Position numbers and translations under genes: made by a program. Below, in pieces: positions 1 to 9,000 of a stretch of 64,000 nucleotides of DNA; the stretch's first letter is position 1; each line of letters starts with the position of its first letter. The notes under the pieces are model-generated. The model was not told the origin of the DNA. It saw only the letters and a program-made list of their open reading frames with translations, and did not search any database. The DNA comes from an uncultured Candidatus Nemicrothrix sp. (lineage in GTDB: Bacteria > Actinomycetota > Acidimicrobiia > Acidimicrobiales > Acidimicrobilacustridaceae): assembly GCA_903867185.1 (NCBI GenBank), contig CAIPQK010000171.1:21428-85427 (forward strand). Direction: 5' to 3'.

Positions 1-2
1 TG

Positions 3-365
3 ACCGACGCCGACGTCATCGACTACCTCGGGCACTTCTACGAATTCGTCGCCGTTGAAGGCGACTTCACCATCACTCCTGACTACGCATCTGAGACCGT
101 GCGCCGCTTCTTCGATACCAGCGGCCCCTACGCCGTCATGCAGAAGGCTGCGAACCTCCCCGGAAGCTTCGTGATCATTCAGCGCATCAGCCTCGGCCTC
201 TATGCGATTCTCGGAGAACTCCATGCGACCGGCGACTGGCGCAAGATCGCCGAGGAACTTTGGCCGTTCGTCGATGGCCCTCCATCAACGCCCATGGCCC
301 TCGAAATCGATGCTTGGCGACGCCTTCGCCACCCCGATGCCAAGGGTGCGATGCTGTCACGGTGA
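3..365 (+). CDS. AarF/ABC1/UbiB-type atypical kinase, C-terminal fragment
   Basis: The reading frame is open from the left edge to a TGA, giving the last 120 residues of a protein whose start lies outside the window. The segment around FVIIQRISLGLYAILGEL, followed by ATGDWRKIAEELWPFVDGPP, resembles the C-terminal helical end of actinobacterial ABC1 (AarF/UbiB) kinase-like proteins. The catalytic motifs are not in the window, so the assignment rests on C-terminal resemblance only. The stop codon overlaps the GTG start of bioA by three bases, so the two genes are probably translationally coupled. Confidence 0.6.
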   Translation, partial: TDADVIDYLGHFYEFVAVEGDFTITPDYASETVRRFFDTSGPYAVMQKAANLPGSFVIIQRISLGLYAILGELHATGDWRKIAEELWPFVDGPPSTPMALEIDAWRRLRHPDAKGAMLSR

Positions 366-1681
366 CACCCGACGACCAGACGTCCCTGACCAGTGCCCAT
401 GATCGCTGGGTCGACCGAGACGCTGCCGTTGTTTGGCACGGCTTCACTCAGATGTCGACCTATGCCACAAATCGGCCCGTCATCGTGGACTACGCCGAAG
501 GACGAGAACTCGTCGACGTTGATGGAACCCGCTACCTCGATGCGATTTCCTCGCTGTGGGTGACAACGCTCGGCCACCGGGTACCGGAACTCGATGCGGC
601 TGCGCGTGAACAACTCGACCGAGTTGCTCACACCACGATGTTGGGCAACGGAAACCGCATCACGATCGAGTTAGCAGAAGCCCTCGCTCCTCGCGTGCCC
701 GTCAGCGAACCACATTTTCTCTTTGCCTCCGATGGCGCTGCTGCGGTTGAGCAAGCAATCAAAATCGCGTTTCAGTACTGGACGAATCAGGGCATCACCT
801 CCAGAACTCGGTATCTCGCTCTCGGCGGGGCCTACCACGGCGACACCATCGGGGCTATCTCGATCGGCGCCGGTGGATTCGGAACAGACATGTTCGATCC
901 GCTGCGCTTCGATGTTCTGCGCGCTCCCGGCTATGACGATCTCGGCTGGGCCGATACTGCCGTTGCGATGGTCGCCGCCCATGCACACGAACTCGCCGCC
1001 GTTGTCATCGAACCACTCGTTCAAGGCGCTGCGGGCATGTGGGTCACCGACCCCGAATCCGTCGAACGCGTCGGCGACGCATGCCGTGAACACAATGTCT
1101 TGCTTATTGCCGATGAAGTTGCCACTGGGTTCGGAAGAACTGGCACGTTGTTCGCGACCGAACAATGCCGAATCCGTCCCGACATCATGTGCATTGGCAA
1201 AGGTCTCACTGGCGGGTATCTCGCTATGGCTGCGACCGTGGCCTCTCGGCGCGTTTACGAGGCCTTCCTTGGCCCTGACCTCAGCGAGATGACGCTCTAT
1301 CACGGACACTCTTTTTCTGGCAATGCACTCGCTGCGGCTGTCGCGCTTCGCCACCTCCAACTCTTCGAAGAACTCGAGGTGTTGGCCAACGTTCGCGATC
1401 GCGCGGCACAACTCCACGACCGCCTTTCAACCTTGGCGGCAAACAACACCGCAATCAAGGTTGTGCGTCAACGTGGCCTAATGGTCGGCGTAGAGCTCAA
1501 TCCACCCGCCGATGATCTTCGCTGGGGTAGGCGTGTCTGCGCTGCGTCAGTCGAACGCGGTGTCCTGCTCCGACCGCTCGGTGACGTCGTCGTGATCATG
1601 CCCATCCTCACTTCTACCGCCGATGAGATCGACCGCATTGTCGATGTCTTAGCCGCATCCATTACTGAGGTGTGCTCGTAG
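362..1681 (+). CDS. bioA: Adenosylmethionine-8-amino-7-oxononanoate aminotransferase (DAPA synthase)
   Basis: Class III PLP-dependent aminotransferase of 439 residues that makes 7,8-diaminopelargonate from KAPA, using SAM as amino donor in the family. Visible motifs are the early substrate-pocket segment ISSLWVTTLGH, the cofactor segment LIADEVATGFGRTG, and the PLP lysine in CIGKGLTGGYL. GTG at 362 was chosen because it overlaps the preceding stop and gives the usual family length. A longer frame upstream would run through the preceding gene. bioF and bioD follow with overlapping stop/start codons, so this is the first gene of a compact biotin operon. Confidence 0.95.
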   Translation: MTPDDQTSLTSAHDRWVDRDAAVVWHGFTQMSTYATNRPVIVDYAEGRELVDVDGTRYLDAISSLWVTTLGHRVPELDAAAREQLDRVAHTTMLGNGNRITIELAEALAPRVPVSEPHFLFASDGAAAVEQAIKIAFQYWTNQGITSRTRYLALGGAYHGDTIGAISIGAGGFGTDMFDPLRFDVLRAPGYDDLGWADTAVAMVAAHAHELAAVVIEPLVQGAAGMWVTDPESVERVGDACREHNVLLIADEVATGFGRTGTLFATEQCRIRPDIMCIGKGLTGGYLAMAATVASRRVYEAFLGPDLSEMTLYHGHSFSGNALAAAVALRHLQLFEELEVLANVRDRAAQLHDRLSTLAANNTAIKVVRQRGLMVGVELNPPADDLRWGRRVCAASVERGVLLRPLGDVVVIMPILTSTADEIDRIVDVLAASITEVCS

Positions 1682-2829
1682 TGAGCGAGAACCAACCGAG
1701 CGATTGGCCCACGTGGCTTATTGCCGAAACAGATTCGATCAAGAGCAGCGACCGGTGGAGATCTCCACGCTCTTTTGACGCGAGTGGACCCACCGGAATC
1801 CTCAACGGTCAAACCGTTGTTTCGTTCGCCTCAAATGACTACCTCGGACTCACCTCTCATCCGGCGGTAAAGGCTGCCGCTCAAGATGCGATTGACCGCT
1901 GGGGAACTGGCTCCGGAGCGTCTCGCCTTGTCGTTGGCTCCCGACCAATTCATCACGAACTTGAACTCAACCTCGCCCGATGGCGAGGCACCGAATCGGC
2001 AGTTCTCTTCCCCACCGGATTCGCAGCAAACCTCGGACTTCTTGCGACCCTCGGCGGACGCGGTGTCGTCATTCATTCTGACGAACTCAACCATGCGTCG
2101 ATCATCGACGGTTGCCGAATGGCCCGTTCCAATGGCGCCGAGGTTCTCACCTATCCCCACCTCGATCTTGAAACACTCGCCGCAAACTTGGAATCTCATT
2201 CCGATACTCGCCAGATAGTCGTCACCGACTCTGTGTTCTCAATGGATGGCGACGTTGCGCCAATCGCTCAACTGGCAGCACTTTGTGCTCGCTCTTCGGC
2301 ATTGCTCATTCTCGACGAAGCACACTCCGTCCTCGAACCCACACCGCCGCCAAACCTCGGCGGCGCGACCATCGTCCAAGTTGGCACTCTCTCGAAAACA
2401 CTGGGCGCACTCGGAGGTTTCGTTGCGGGACCAGCCTCTGTTATCGACCTTCTCGTTAATCGTGCTCGGACCTACATCTTTACAACCGCTCCGAGTCCCG
2501 CCGATTCGGCGGCTGCACTCGCTGCAATTCAGATTCTTCAATCAGACGAGGGCGTGGCGCTGCGTGATCGCCTGCGATCATCGGTCGATCGCGTTCGACC
2601 CAATCACTCATCTCCCATCGTCCCTATTGTCCTCGGTGATGAAGTTGCCGCCCTTCGCGCATCACAACAACTTCTCGAACGCGGCCTTCTCGTCCCCGCG
2701 ATTCGCCCCCCAACCGTGCCGGTCGGATCAAGCCGCCTGCGCGTGGCGTTGTCGGCGGCCCATACTGATGAGCAGATCGATGAACTGCTCAATGCTCTGG
2801 ACACGTTGGAAACGGATACTGGCCGATGA
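1681..2829 (+). CDS. bioF: 8-amino-7-oxononanoate synthase (KAPA synthase)
   Basis: Alpha-oxoamine synthase of about 382 residues that condenses pimeloyl thioester with alanine to form KAPA. Recognisable segments are FASNDYLGLTSHP near the N-terminus, the glycine-rich GTGSGASRLVVG, DELNHASIIDG, the PLP-contacting LILDEAHSVLE, and the Schiff-base lysine in GTLSKTLGALGG. The GTG at 1681 shares one base with the bioA stop. A GTG three codons upstream is also possible. The 3-prime end overlaps bioD in an ATGA. Confidence 0.95.
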   Translation: MSENQPSDWPTWLIAETDSIKSSDRWRSPRSFDASGPTGILNGQTVVSFASNDYLGLTSHPAVKAAAQDAIDRWGTGSGASRLVVGSRPIHHELELNLARWRGTESAVLFPTGFAANLGLLATLGGRGVVIHSDELNHASIIDGCRMARSNGAEVLTYPHLDLETLAANLESHSDTRQIVVTDSVFSMDGDVAPIAQLAALCARSSALLILDEAHSVLEPTPPPNLGGATIVQVGTLSKTLGALGGFVAGPASVIDLLVNRARTYIFTTAPSPADSAAALAAIQILQSDEGVALRDRLRSSVDRVRPNHSSPIVPIVLGDEVAALRASQQLLERGLLVPAIRPPTVPVGSSRLRVALSAAHTDEQIDELLNALDTLETDTGR

Positions 2830-3488
2830 CCTTCGACGGATTGCGACCACAACGCCTTGTCGTTGTTGTAGGAACTGGGACTGAAGTTGGAAAGACCTGG
2901 GTCGCGGCCCGCCTTCTTCGTGATCTGCGAGCCAACGGAGTCGATGTCGCTGCACGCAAACCTGTGCAATCGTTCGATCCTGACGATTCACTGACAGATG
3001 CGCATCACCTTGCTGACGCATCGGGCGAACATCCGACCGACGTCTGTCCTCGACATCGCTGGTATCCGATTGCAATGGCGCCGCCAATGGCCGCCGACGC
3101 GCTAGCTCGTCCCGCGTTCTCTGTCGAGGATCTTGCAGCGGAAATCCAGTGGCCACTGCCAGCTCCCGATGTCGCCTTTGTTGAAACCGCGGGTGGTATC
3201 CGTTCACCAATAGCAAGCAATGGCGATGCGATTTCGCTCATTGAACTTCTGCAGCCCGACATTGTGCTTCTCGTCGCTGACGCCGGGCTCGGCACCATCA
3301 ACTCCATTCTTCTTAGCCTCGAAGCAATCAATAGTGGCGCCCATGTCGCCACCCCTATTGTTGTTTTAAATCGATTCGATCCTGCCGATGATTTACATCG
3401 TCGCAATCGCGACTGGCTCACCAAGCATCTCGACGTCGACGTACTTTCAAGCGTCCCAGCAGTACTGGCAAAAATCAAAGCAACCTGA
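2826..3488 (+). CDS. bioD: Dethiobiotin synthetase
   Basis: A 220-residue ATP-dependent ligase that closes the ureido ring of dethiobiotin from diaminopelargonate and CO2. The N-terminal P-loop GTGTEVGKT is diagnostic, followed by KPVQS and ETAGGIRSPI, the latter corresponding to the family segment that contacts ATP and substrate. It starts in an ATGA overlap with bioF. No bioB (biotin synthase) is present in the window, so the last step must be encoded elsewhere or the cell must import biotin. Confidence 0.95.
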   Translation: MTFDGLRPQRLVVVVGTGTEVGKTWVAARLLRDLRANGVDVAARKPVQSFDPDDSLTDAHHLADASGEHPTDVCPRHRWYPIAMAPPMAADALARPAFSVEDLAAEIQWPLPAPDVAFVETAGGIRSPIASNGDAISLIELLQPDIVLLVADAGLGTINSILLSLEAINSGAHVATPIVVLNRFDPADDLHRRNRDWLTKHLDVDVLSSVPAVLAKIKAT

Positions 3489-3576
3489 GAATTTCCGCCC
3501 GATCAGGTCCTAGGTTCTCGTCGCCGGTACCGTCTCATACAGAACATCGCAAGAACTACTGGTGAGGGGTGGGGAG

Positions 3577-4440
3577 ATGATCAAAGAATCGAAGTCCTCG
3601 CAACCTACCGATCCAACGTTGACCCTCACCGAAGCAGCGGATCTTCTCGGCGTGCATTACATGACGGTGTATCGCTATGTCCGCACCGGTCGTCTTCCAG
3701 CAGTGAAAGCCGGGGGCGGCTGGCTCGTCAACAAATCCGCAATCGATGACTTCGCTTCGACCCCGCCGACTACCAAATCTGAGGGAAATGTCGACTGGCC
3801 GGCTCGGCTCGGTGACCGACTGTTGGCAGGGGACGAAGCCGGCGCGTGGAACGTGATCGAGGCATCGATGACCTCGGGGCTCGAACCTTCAGAGGTGTAC
3901 CTCGACGCGCTTGCTCCTGCTCTTGCCGCTATCGGAAGTGCTTGGGCGGCCGGCGAAATTTCGATCGCCGATGAACATCGCGCGACTGCAGTCACAAACC
4001 GCCTGATCGGTCGTCTCGGTCCACGTTTTCACCGCCCTGGACAAACTCGCGGAACAATCGTTCTTGGGGCAGTAGCGGGCGACCATCATGCTGTTCCGAC
4101 AGCGATCGCTTCGGACTTACTTCGCGGCAATGGATTCACTGTCTTCGACCTTGGCGCCAATTCGCCGGTTGAATCGTTCCTCGACACGGCGGGGAGCGCC
4201 GACCGATTGATCGCAGTTGGAATCACTTCAAGCGCTGCCGGCACCGATGATCAAATGATCGCCACTGTCGCCGCCATCAAGGAAGAACTTCAGTGCCCGG
4301 TCGTCATCGGTGGCCACGGGATCGGTTCCAAAGCACGCGATGCCCATCCCGACGCCATCACAGCATCAGCCACCGAGATGCTTCTTGCATTTAACGAAAT
4401 TGCAGAATTAGCAATCTCCGCTCGCACAAAAACCGCCTAA
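3577..4440 (+). CDS. Excisionase-type HTH regulator with CarH-like cobalamin-binding domain
   Basis: Protein of 287 residues. Residues 16-60 form an excisionase/MerR-like helix-turn-helix (LTEAADLLGVHYMTVYRYV). Residues 75-150 match the helical cap of B12-binding regulators and contain W123-x9-E133-H134, the Wx9EH signature of AdoB12 photoreceptors such as CarH and LitR. Residues 160-285 are a Rossmann-like B12-binding domain with D169-x-H171, where the His would be the lower cobalt ligand, and the later VIGGHG loop. The usual Gly of DxHxxG is Pro here. ATG 3577 was preferred over GTG 3562 because GAGGGG lies 7 nt before it. It is likely a light- or B12-responsive repressor, and its targets are unknown. 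Confidence 0.8.
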   Translation: MIKESKSSQPTDPTLTLTEAADLLGVHYMTVYRYVRTGRLPAVKAGGGWLVNKSAIDDFASTPPTTKSEGNVDWPARLGDRLLAGDEAGAWNVIEASMTSGLEPSEVYLDALAPALAAIGSAWAAGEISIADEHRATAVTNRLIGRLGPRFHRPGQTRGTIVLGAVAGDHHAVPTAIASDLLRGNGFTVFDLGANSPVESFLDTAGSADRLIAVGITSSAAGTDDQMIATVAAIKEELQCPVVIGGHGIGSKARDAHPDAITASATEMLLAFNEIAELAISARTKTA

Positions 4441-4444
4441 GTGG

Positions 4445-5410
4445 TCAGGCGGGCACCGGCGTAAGCGCTGGCCTACCGGCGAGTACGGCACTGACGTTCT
4501 CGCAACACAGTCGCACCATGTCGCCGCGTGCCAACGTCGATGCTGAACCCAAGTGCGGTGCCAGCACAACATTGTCAAGACTTAACAAGCCTTCAGTGAT
4601 TTTTGGTTCGAATTCATACACATCGAGACCGGCAGCAGCGAGACGCCCATCACGAAGCGCAGCAACTAGCTCAACTTCATCGATCAGTGCACCGCGGGCC
4701 GTATTCACCAGCACTGCAGTGGACTTCATCAACTGAAACGTTTGTTGATTAAACAGGTGTCGGCTGTGCTCATTCAGTGGCGCATGCAGCGAAAGAAAGT
4801 CCGAGCGACGTAGCAACTGATCAAAAGAAACAAATTCAGCACCAAGCGATGACTCGATTTCAGGAGCAACACGATTGCGATTGAAGTAGATGATCTCCAT
4901 TCCGAAACCCTTACCCCGCCTAGCGACTGCTTGACCGATTGCACCCATTCCAACAATGCCCAGCGTTCGCCCCTGCAGCGGTTCGCCAAGTAACTGCATC
5001 GGACCCCAACCGGTCCACTCCCCCGAACGCACCATTCGCTCGCCGGCCCCAAGGTTCCGCGCCGCGGCAAGAAGTAGCGCCCACGCAAGATCGGCAGTGG
5101 CTTCGGTAAGCACCCCAGGCGTGTTCGTGACCTCGATGCCGCGTTTTCGGGCTGCGCCGACATCGATGTTGTCGTACCCAACCGCATAGTTGGCGATGAC
5201 CTTTAACGCCGGTGCCGAATCGAGCAGTTCGACATCGATTCGATCACTCAGCATGCAGATCAGTGCATCGGCTTCGCGAACCCCATCGAGTAATTCCTCT
5301 CGGCTGAGCGGCCGATCTTCGGGATTCGATCGCACGGCAAATCCGGAATCATTTAGAAGATCAATCCCCGGAGCGGGCAGTGGGCGCGTAACGAAGATGT
5401 GAGAAGCCAT
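4445..5410 (-). CDS. D-isomer-specific 2-hydroxyacid dehydrogenase (glyoxylate/hydroxypyruvate reductase-like)
   Basis: NAD(P)-dependent dehydrogenase of 321 residues. The nucleotide-binding loop is GIVGMGAIGQAVARRG. The catalytic triad is visible as Arg in NTARGALIDE, Glu in the segment DVYEFEPK, and His in APHLGSAS. The best guess is glyoxylate or hydroxypyruvate reduction, but the substrate cannot be read from the sequence. ATG 5410 was chosen because the protein then begins MASHIFVTRPLP, the standard N-terminus of the family. The gene is convergent with the B12-type regulator, with only four bases between stops. Confidence 0.88.
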   Translation of the reverse strand: MASHIFVTRPLPAPGIDLLNDSGFAVRSNPEDRPLSREELLDGVREADALICMLSDRIDVELLDSAPALKVIANYAVGYDNIDVGAARKRGIEVTNTPGVLTEATADLAWALLLAAARNLGAGERMVRSGEWTGWGPMQLLGEPLQGRTLGIVGMGAIGQAVARRGKGFGMEIIYFNRNRVAPEIESSLGAEFVSFDQLLRRSDFLSLHAPLNEHSRHLFNQQTFQLMKSTAVLVNTARGALIDEVELVAALRDGRLAAAGLDVYEFEPKITEGLLSLDNVVLAPHLGSASTLARGDMVRLCCENVSAVLAGRPALTPVPA

Positions 5411-5432
5411 AGGACACCGTGCCACAACTGAC

Positions 5433-6272
5433 TCAGTTGATGGTGCTTCCTGTTTCCGCTGGAACAAACGTCACTGGGGCCTCGAACGCCGCTCGGCGGG
5501 CCACCCTTCGCAGTGCACCAAGTACTGGTCGTCCGGCGACGACGAGAAACAACGCGGTAAACGCGGCGCGGGGAATATCAAACCCGAATGACGTGGTGAC
5601 GTGGAAACCCCAAAACCGGCGAAGGTTCTCGGCCACCGAATCACCAGCGACATAGGAAACGGTCGTGTCACCTGAACTCACAAATGGCCAGAACCAAAGG
5701 TTCATGACCAATCCATAAGCGAGAGCGGCTACGGCCCCATACGTCGCAAGCAGGGCAATCTCAATGCGTCCACGTGCCGGAGGGAGACAGCCGGCGAAGA
5801 ACCCGATCCATGCCGCACCGAACATCTGGAACGGGAGCCATGGGCCGACGCCGCCTGTAATGAGTGCACTGACCAAGAGTGTCAGTGCACCAAGAACAAA
5901 ACCAAAGCCCCGACCAAATACTCGGCCTGCCGGGATAAGGAGGAAGAACACCGGCTCGAAGCCCGCCACTCCTCCACTTGGGAGTCGCAACACCGCCCCA
6001 CTCGCGGCGAGCACACCGAGCAGCGCTACCGATTTTGCGTCGAGAGAGCCATCGGCCAACTCGGCAAGTATCACTCCGATCAAAAGCGGAATGAGGATCA
6101 CAAAAATCCAAGGAGCGTCGGCGCTATGTGAAGCATCAAGCGCAGAGTTTGCGGAGGCGAAGAGGGGCCAAGCAAAAGCGACGACACCCAGAGCGAACGC
6201 GGCAATGAGCAATGCCCACGATGTCGGCCCTAAACGAACTACGTCGATCCGATGCAGTCCGGATCGTTTCAT
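5433..6272 (-). CDS. ECF transporter S component, putative cobalamin binding (CbrT-like)
   Basis: Integral membrane protein of 279 residues with about six hydrophobic segments and small-residue-rich helices such as LLIAAFALGVVAFAWPLF and GFVLGALTLLVSALITGG. This architecture fits an energy-coupling-factor substrate-binding subunit. It is the last gene of the riboswitch-led operon and overlaps the ATPase gene in an ATGA. The substrate is inferred to be cobalamin from the upstream cobalamin riboswitch and the transcobalamin-like partner, not from residues in this protein. Confidence 0.8.
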   Translation of the reverse strand: MKRSGLHRIDVVRLGPTSWALLIAAFALGVVAFAWPLFASANSALDASHSADAPWIFVILIPLLIGVILAELADGSLDAKSVALLGVLAASGAVLRLPSGGVAGFEPVFFLLIPAGRVFGRGFGFVLGALTLLVSALITGGVGPWLPFQMFGAAWIGFFAGCLPPARGRIEIALLATYGAVAALAYGLVMNLWFWPFVSSGDTTVSYVAGDSVAENLRRFWGFHVTTSFGFDIPRAAFTALFLVVAGRPVLGALRRVARRAAFEAPVTFVPAETGSTIN

Positions 6273-7903
6273 GAGAAGGGAAGATCCCCAACCGAGGCAA
6301 GAGCGAGTTCGACTTCGTGCACTGTCAGCAGCGGTAACGGAGCAAGAACTTTCGCTACTTGCGGCGCAAACACTGGTGAATGGATCACAACATCACGAGC
6401 AGGACCATCGGACACGACCTCGCCTTCGGCAAGCACTACACATCGGTCGGCGACCGCTGCAACCACTTCGACATCGTGCGTCGCGATAACGACTGCGTGA
6501 CCTTTAACGGCCAATTGACTGAGAACCGCAACCAGTCGTTGCTTCGCTCCGTAATCAAGTCCTCGCGTCGGTTCGTCAAGCAGCAATAACGGCGGCTCTG
6601 ACGCCAAAACAATTGAGAGAGCCAGCCCTAGACGTTGCCCCTCTGAAAGATCACGGGGATGAGCAGTCGCCTTGATGTCTGGAACAATTTGATCAAGTAC
6701 CGAACGTGTCGTTCCAGCGGTGAGGCCCGCGTCGCGATCAGACGCACTGCATTCGGCGGCAACCGTGTCGTGATACAGCAAGACACCACTATCTTGCGGA
6801 ACCAACCCAGCGACACGAACGACGTCATGAGCCGAAAGCCGGTGCGGCTCCGCGCCCATCACTCGCACCGTGCCCGAAGCGGGTTCGCGCAGCCCAACCA
6901 GATGATTCAGCAAAGTGGACTTTCCTGCGCCGTTGCGACCCATCAGCGCAACAACCTCTCCAGCCCGGAACTGCAGTTCGATGCCGCGCAGTGCAGTGAC
7001 TGGCCCATATGAAGCTTGAAGCCCGTCGGTTATCGCAACAACCTCACCGACCACGCGCGGGGTTCGTCGAAACGCAGACAGTTCAACTTCGGCGAGTCGC
7101 TCACGCAACGGGCCCGCAAGACGGCGGGCATCTCGCACCGAAAGAGGAAGTGGCGACCAACCAGCTAAACGACCGAGTTCGACTACCGGTGGCGCAACTG
7201 ATGATTGACCAAAAACTTCGGCAGGCGTACCCACGATGACAGGGCGGCCATCGCCAGGAACCATCACGATCCGATCGGCATACTGAACGACTCGTTCGAG
7301 CCGATGCTCCGCGATAAGCACCGTGATTCCGAGGTCATGGACCAAACGAGTGAGCGCGGCGAGCACCTCCTCGGCTGCTGCTGGGTCGAGGGCAGACGTT
7401 GGTTCATCGAGAACGAGTACTCGCGGACCAGCCGTGAGTACCGCTCCAATCGCTACTCGTTGCTGCTGTCCACCCGAAAGTGATGCCAAAGGCCGGTATC
7501 GAATTTCGTGCAGACCAAGTAGATCGAGAATGTCTTCAACGCGACGGCGCATGACCTCAGGCGCAACACCGAGGTTTTCCATTGCATAGGCCAGTTCGTC
7601 TTCGACGTAATCGGTGACGAATCCAGCGGCCGGATCTTGACCGACGACTCCAACGACGTCGGCGAGATCTCGAGGCGGAAGATCAGCCGTGCTCTTCCCG
7701 TCAATGACGACTGATCCAGCGAGCACGCCACCAGAAAAGCGCGGAACTAAACCGTTGACGGCACGCAACAAGGTGGACTTCCCGGAACCGGTGACGCCAA
7801 CAACAAGACACAACTCGCCTTCGGGAACTTCGAAAGAGACATCCACCAACGTCGGAGCGTCGGCTTCGGGATAGGTGATCGTCACATGTTCAAACCGAAT
7901 CAT
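6269..7903 (-). CDS. ECF transporter fused A-A prime ATPase
   Basis: Tandem ABC ATPase of 544 residues that powers the ECF complex. The first half has Walker A GVTGSGKST, signature LSGGQQQRV and Walker B VLVLDEPTSALDP. The second half has Walker A GRNGAGKST, signature LSEGQRLGL and Walker B LLLLDEPTRGLD. The fusion replaces the separate EcfA and EcfA-prime subunits. ATG 7903 was chosen because it begins MIRFEHVTITYPE and overlaps the EcfT stop in ATGA. The longer frame would run well into ecfT. The S component follows, again with an ATGA overlap. Confidence 0.92.
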   Translation of the reverse strand: MIRFEHVTITYPEADAPTLVDVSFEVPEGELCLVVGVTGSGKSTLLRAVNGLVPRFSGGVLAGSVVIDGKSTADLPPRDLADVVGVVGQDPAAGFVTDYVEDELAYAMENLGVAPEVMRRRVEDILDLLGLHEIRYRPLASLSGGQQQRVAIGAVLTAGPRVLVLDEPTSALDPAAAEEVLAALTRLVHDLGITVLIAEHRLERVVQYADRIVMVPGDGRPVIVGTPAEVFGQSSVAPPVVELGRLAGWSPLPLSVRDARRLAGPLRERLAEVELSAFRRTPRVVGEVVAITDGLQASYGPVTALRGIELQFRAGEVVALMGRNGAGKSTLLNHLVGLREPASGTVRVMGAEPHRLSAHDVVRVAGLVPQDSGVLLYHDTVAAECSASDRDAGLTAGTTRSVLDQIVPDIKATAHPRDLSEGQRLGLALSIVLASEPPLLLLDEPTRGLDYGAKQRLVAVLSQLAVKGHAVVIATHDVEVVAAVADRCVVLAEGEVVSDGPARDVVIHSPVFAPQVAKVLAPLPLLTVHEVELALASVGDLPFS

Positions 7904-9000
7904 GCGGCGACCGCCATCGGTGTTGACAGCGTTGCGAGTGTCGGGGGCGTTGGAGCGAACCATGCCGGAAGCGTCGCAACCAGAAGGCCGACGACCGCAA
8001 CTATTGGAACCGCAGGCACCTCGAGCGGGTTCGTCGACGGAGTGAGCGCGTCGCCCATTCTCCCTGCCAGAACAAACGATGCAAGAGCTATCAGGCCAGC
8101 GAGCGAAACGATCCATTCCGGTTTCACCCACGGATCAGGTCGATAGCGAGTCCGCTCGGCGGAACGACCGCTAGCGGCGAGAGAACCCACCAAAGCGACC
8201 ACCCCTAGAGCGAGCGCGGGGATCCGGAACATCGTGGGTGCCCCTGGGTCAAGGAGTCCATACGAGCCAATCGCAATGGCGACGAGGCCCACCAGAACCA
8301 AACCAACCGAACGACGACGCTGGGAGACCGACGCTCCACCTCGTCGGCCGTAACCACGACTGTCCATTGACGCAGCGAGAGCAACAGCCCGATCGAGCGC
8401 GCCTTCAAGTACCGGCAAGGCTGACGCCGACCATGCTCGAAATCCACGATCGGAACGTCCACGAAGGCGACGCGCTTCACGAACTTGGCGAGATGCGACA
8501 ATTGCCTGCGGCGCAAATGTAAATGCCACTGTCACCGCTACCCCTGCTTCATAAAGCACTGTGGGAAGGGCTCGCAGCATTCGATAGGGACTGCATAACG
8601 AGGTCGCTGCCCCGAAACAGGCCAACACCGTCGCAAGCCGAAGTCCTTGGTAGAACGCCGCCATCAATGATTCGATCGTGACTGGTCCACCCAGACTCAC
8701 TCCAGCTGCCCAGGACGGAAGGGTGACCTCGGGGATGGAAAAGAGTGTCGTGCCAGGAACTCGAACCCCGAAAAGGATCTGGAACACAAGTCGGACAGCA
8801 ATCACGATGAGTCCGAGTCGCAAGAAACTTGCGAATGATCGCGACCACGGAACATCGGTTCGACGGGAAACCACAACCCATCCGGTGACAGCAATGATGA
8901 GGCAGAGCAACACCGGATTCGTCGTGCGCAATGCGCATGCAGCGAGTGCCACCGCCCACAACCACCATGCTCCCGGATGCAGCAGTCGCGGCGCAGTCAT
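7900..9000 (-). CDS. ECF transporter T component
   Basis: Transmembrane coupling protein of 366 residues that links the ATPase to the S component. The N-terminal half has hydrophobic helices. The central cytoplasmic part carries two Arg-containing coupling segments, VREARRLRGRSDRG and MDSRGYGRR, corresponding to the A-R-G/A-R-S-type motifs that contact the ATPases in EcfT proteins. Further hydrophobic helices follow at the C-terminus. It overlaps the DUF4430 gene upstream and the ATPase gene downstream in ATGA junctions, so the four genes form one translationally coupled unit. Confidence 0.88.
   Translation of the reverse strand: MTAPRLLHPGAWWLWAVALAACALRTTNPVLLCLIIAVTGWVVVSRRTDVPWSRSFASFLRLGLIVIAVRLVFQILFGVRVPGTTLFSIPEVTLPSWAAGVSLGGPVTIESLMAAFYQGLRLATVLACFGAATSLCSPYRMLRALPTVLYEAGVAVTVAFTFAPQAIVASRQVREARRLRGRSDRGFRAWSASALPVLEGALDRAVALAASMDSRGYGRRGGASVSQRRRSVGLVLVGLVAIAIGSYGLLDPGAPTMFRIPALALGVVALVGSLAASGRSAERTRYRPDPWVKPEWIVSLAGLIALASFVLAGRMGDALTPSTNPLEVPAVPIVAVVGLLVATLPAWFAPTPPTLATLSTPMAVAA

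Noticed and set aside
671-1417. Long minus-strand frame opposite bioA
   Set aside because: It has no recognisable protein motif, and bioA on the other strand is certain.
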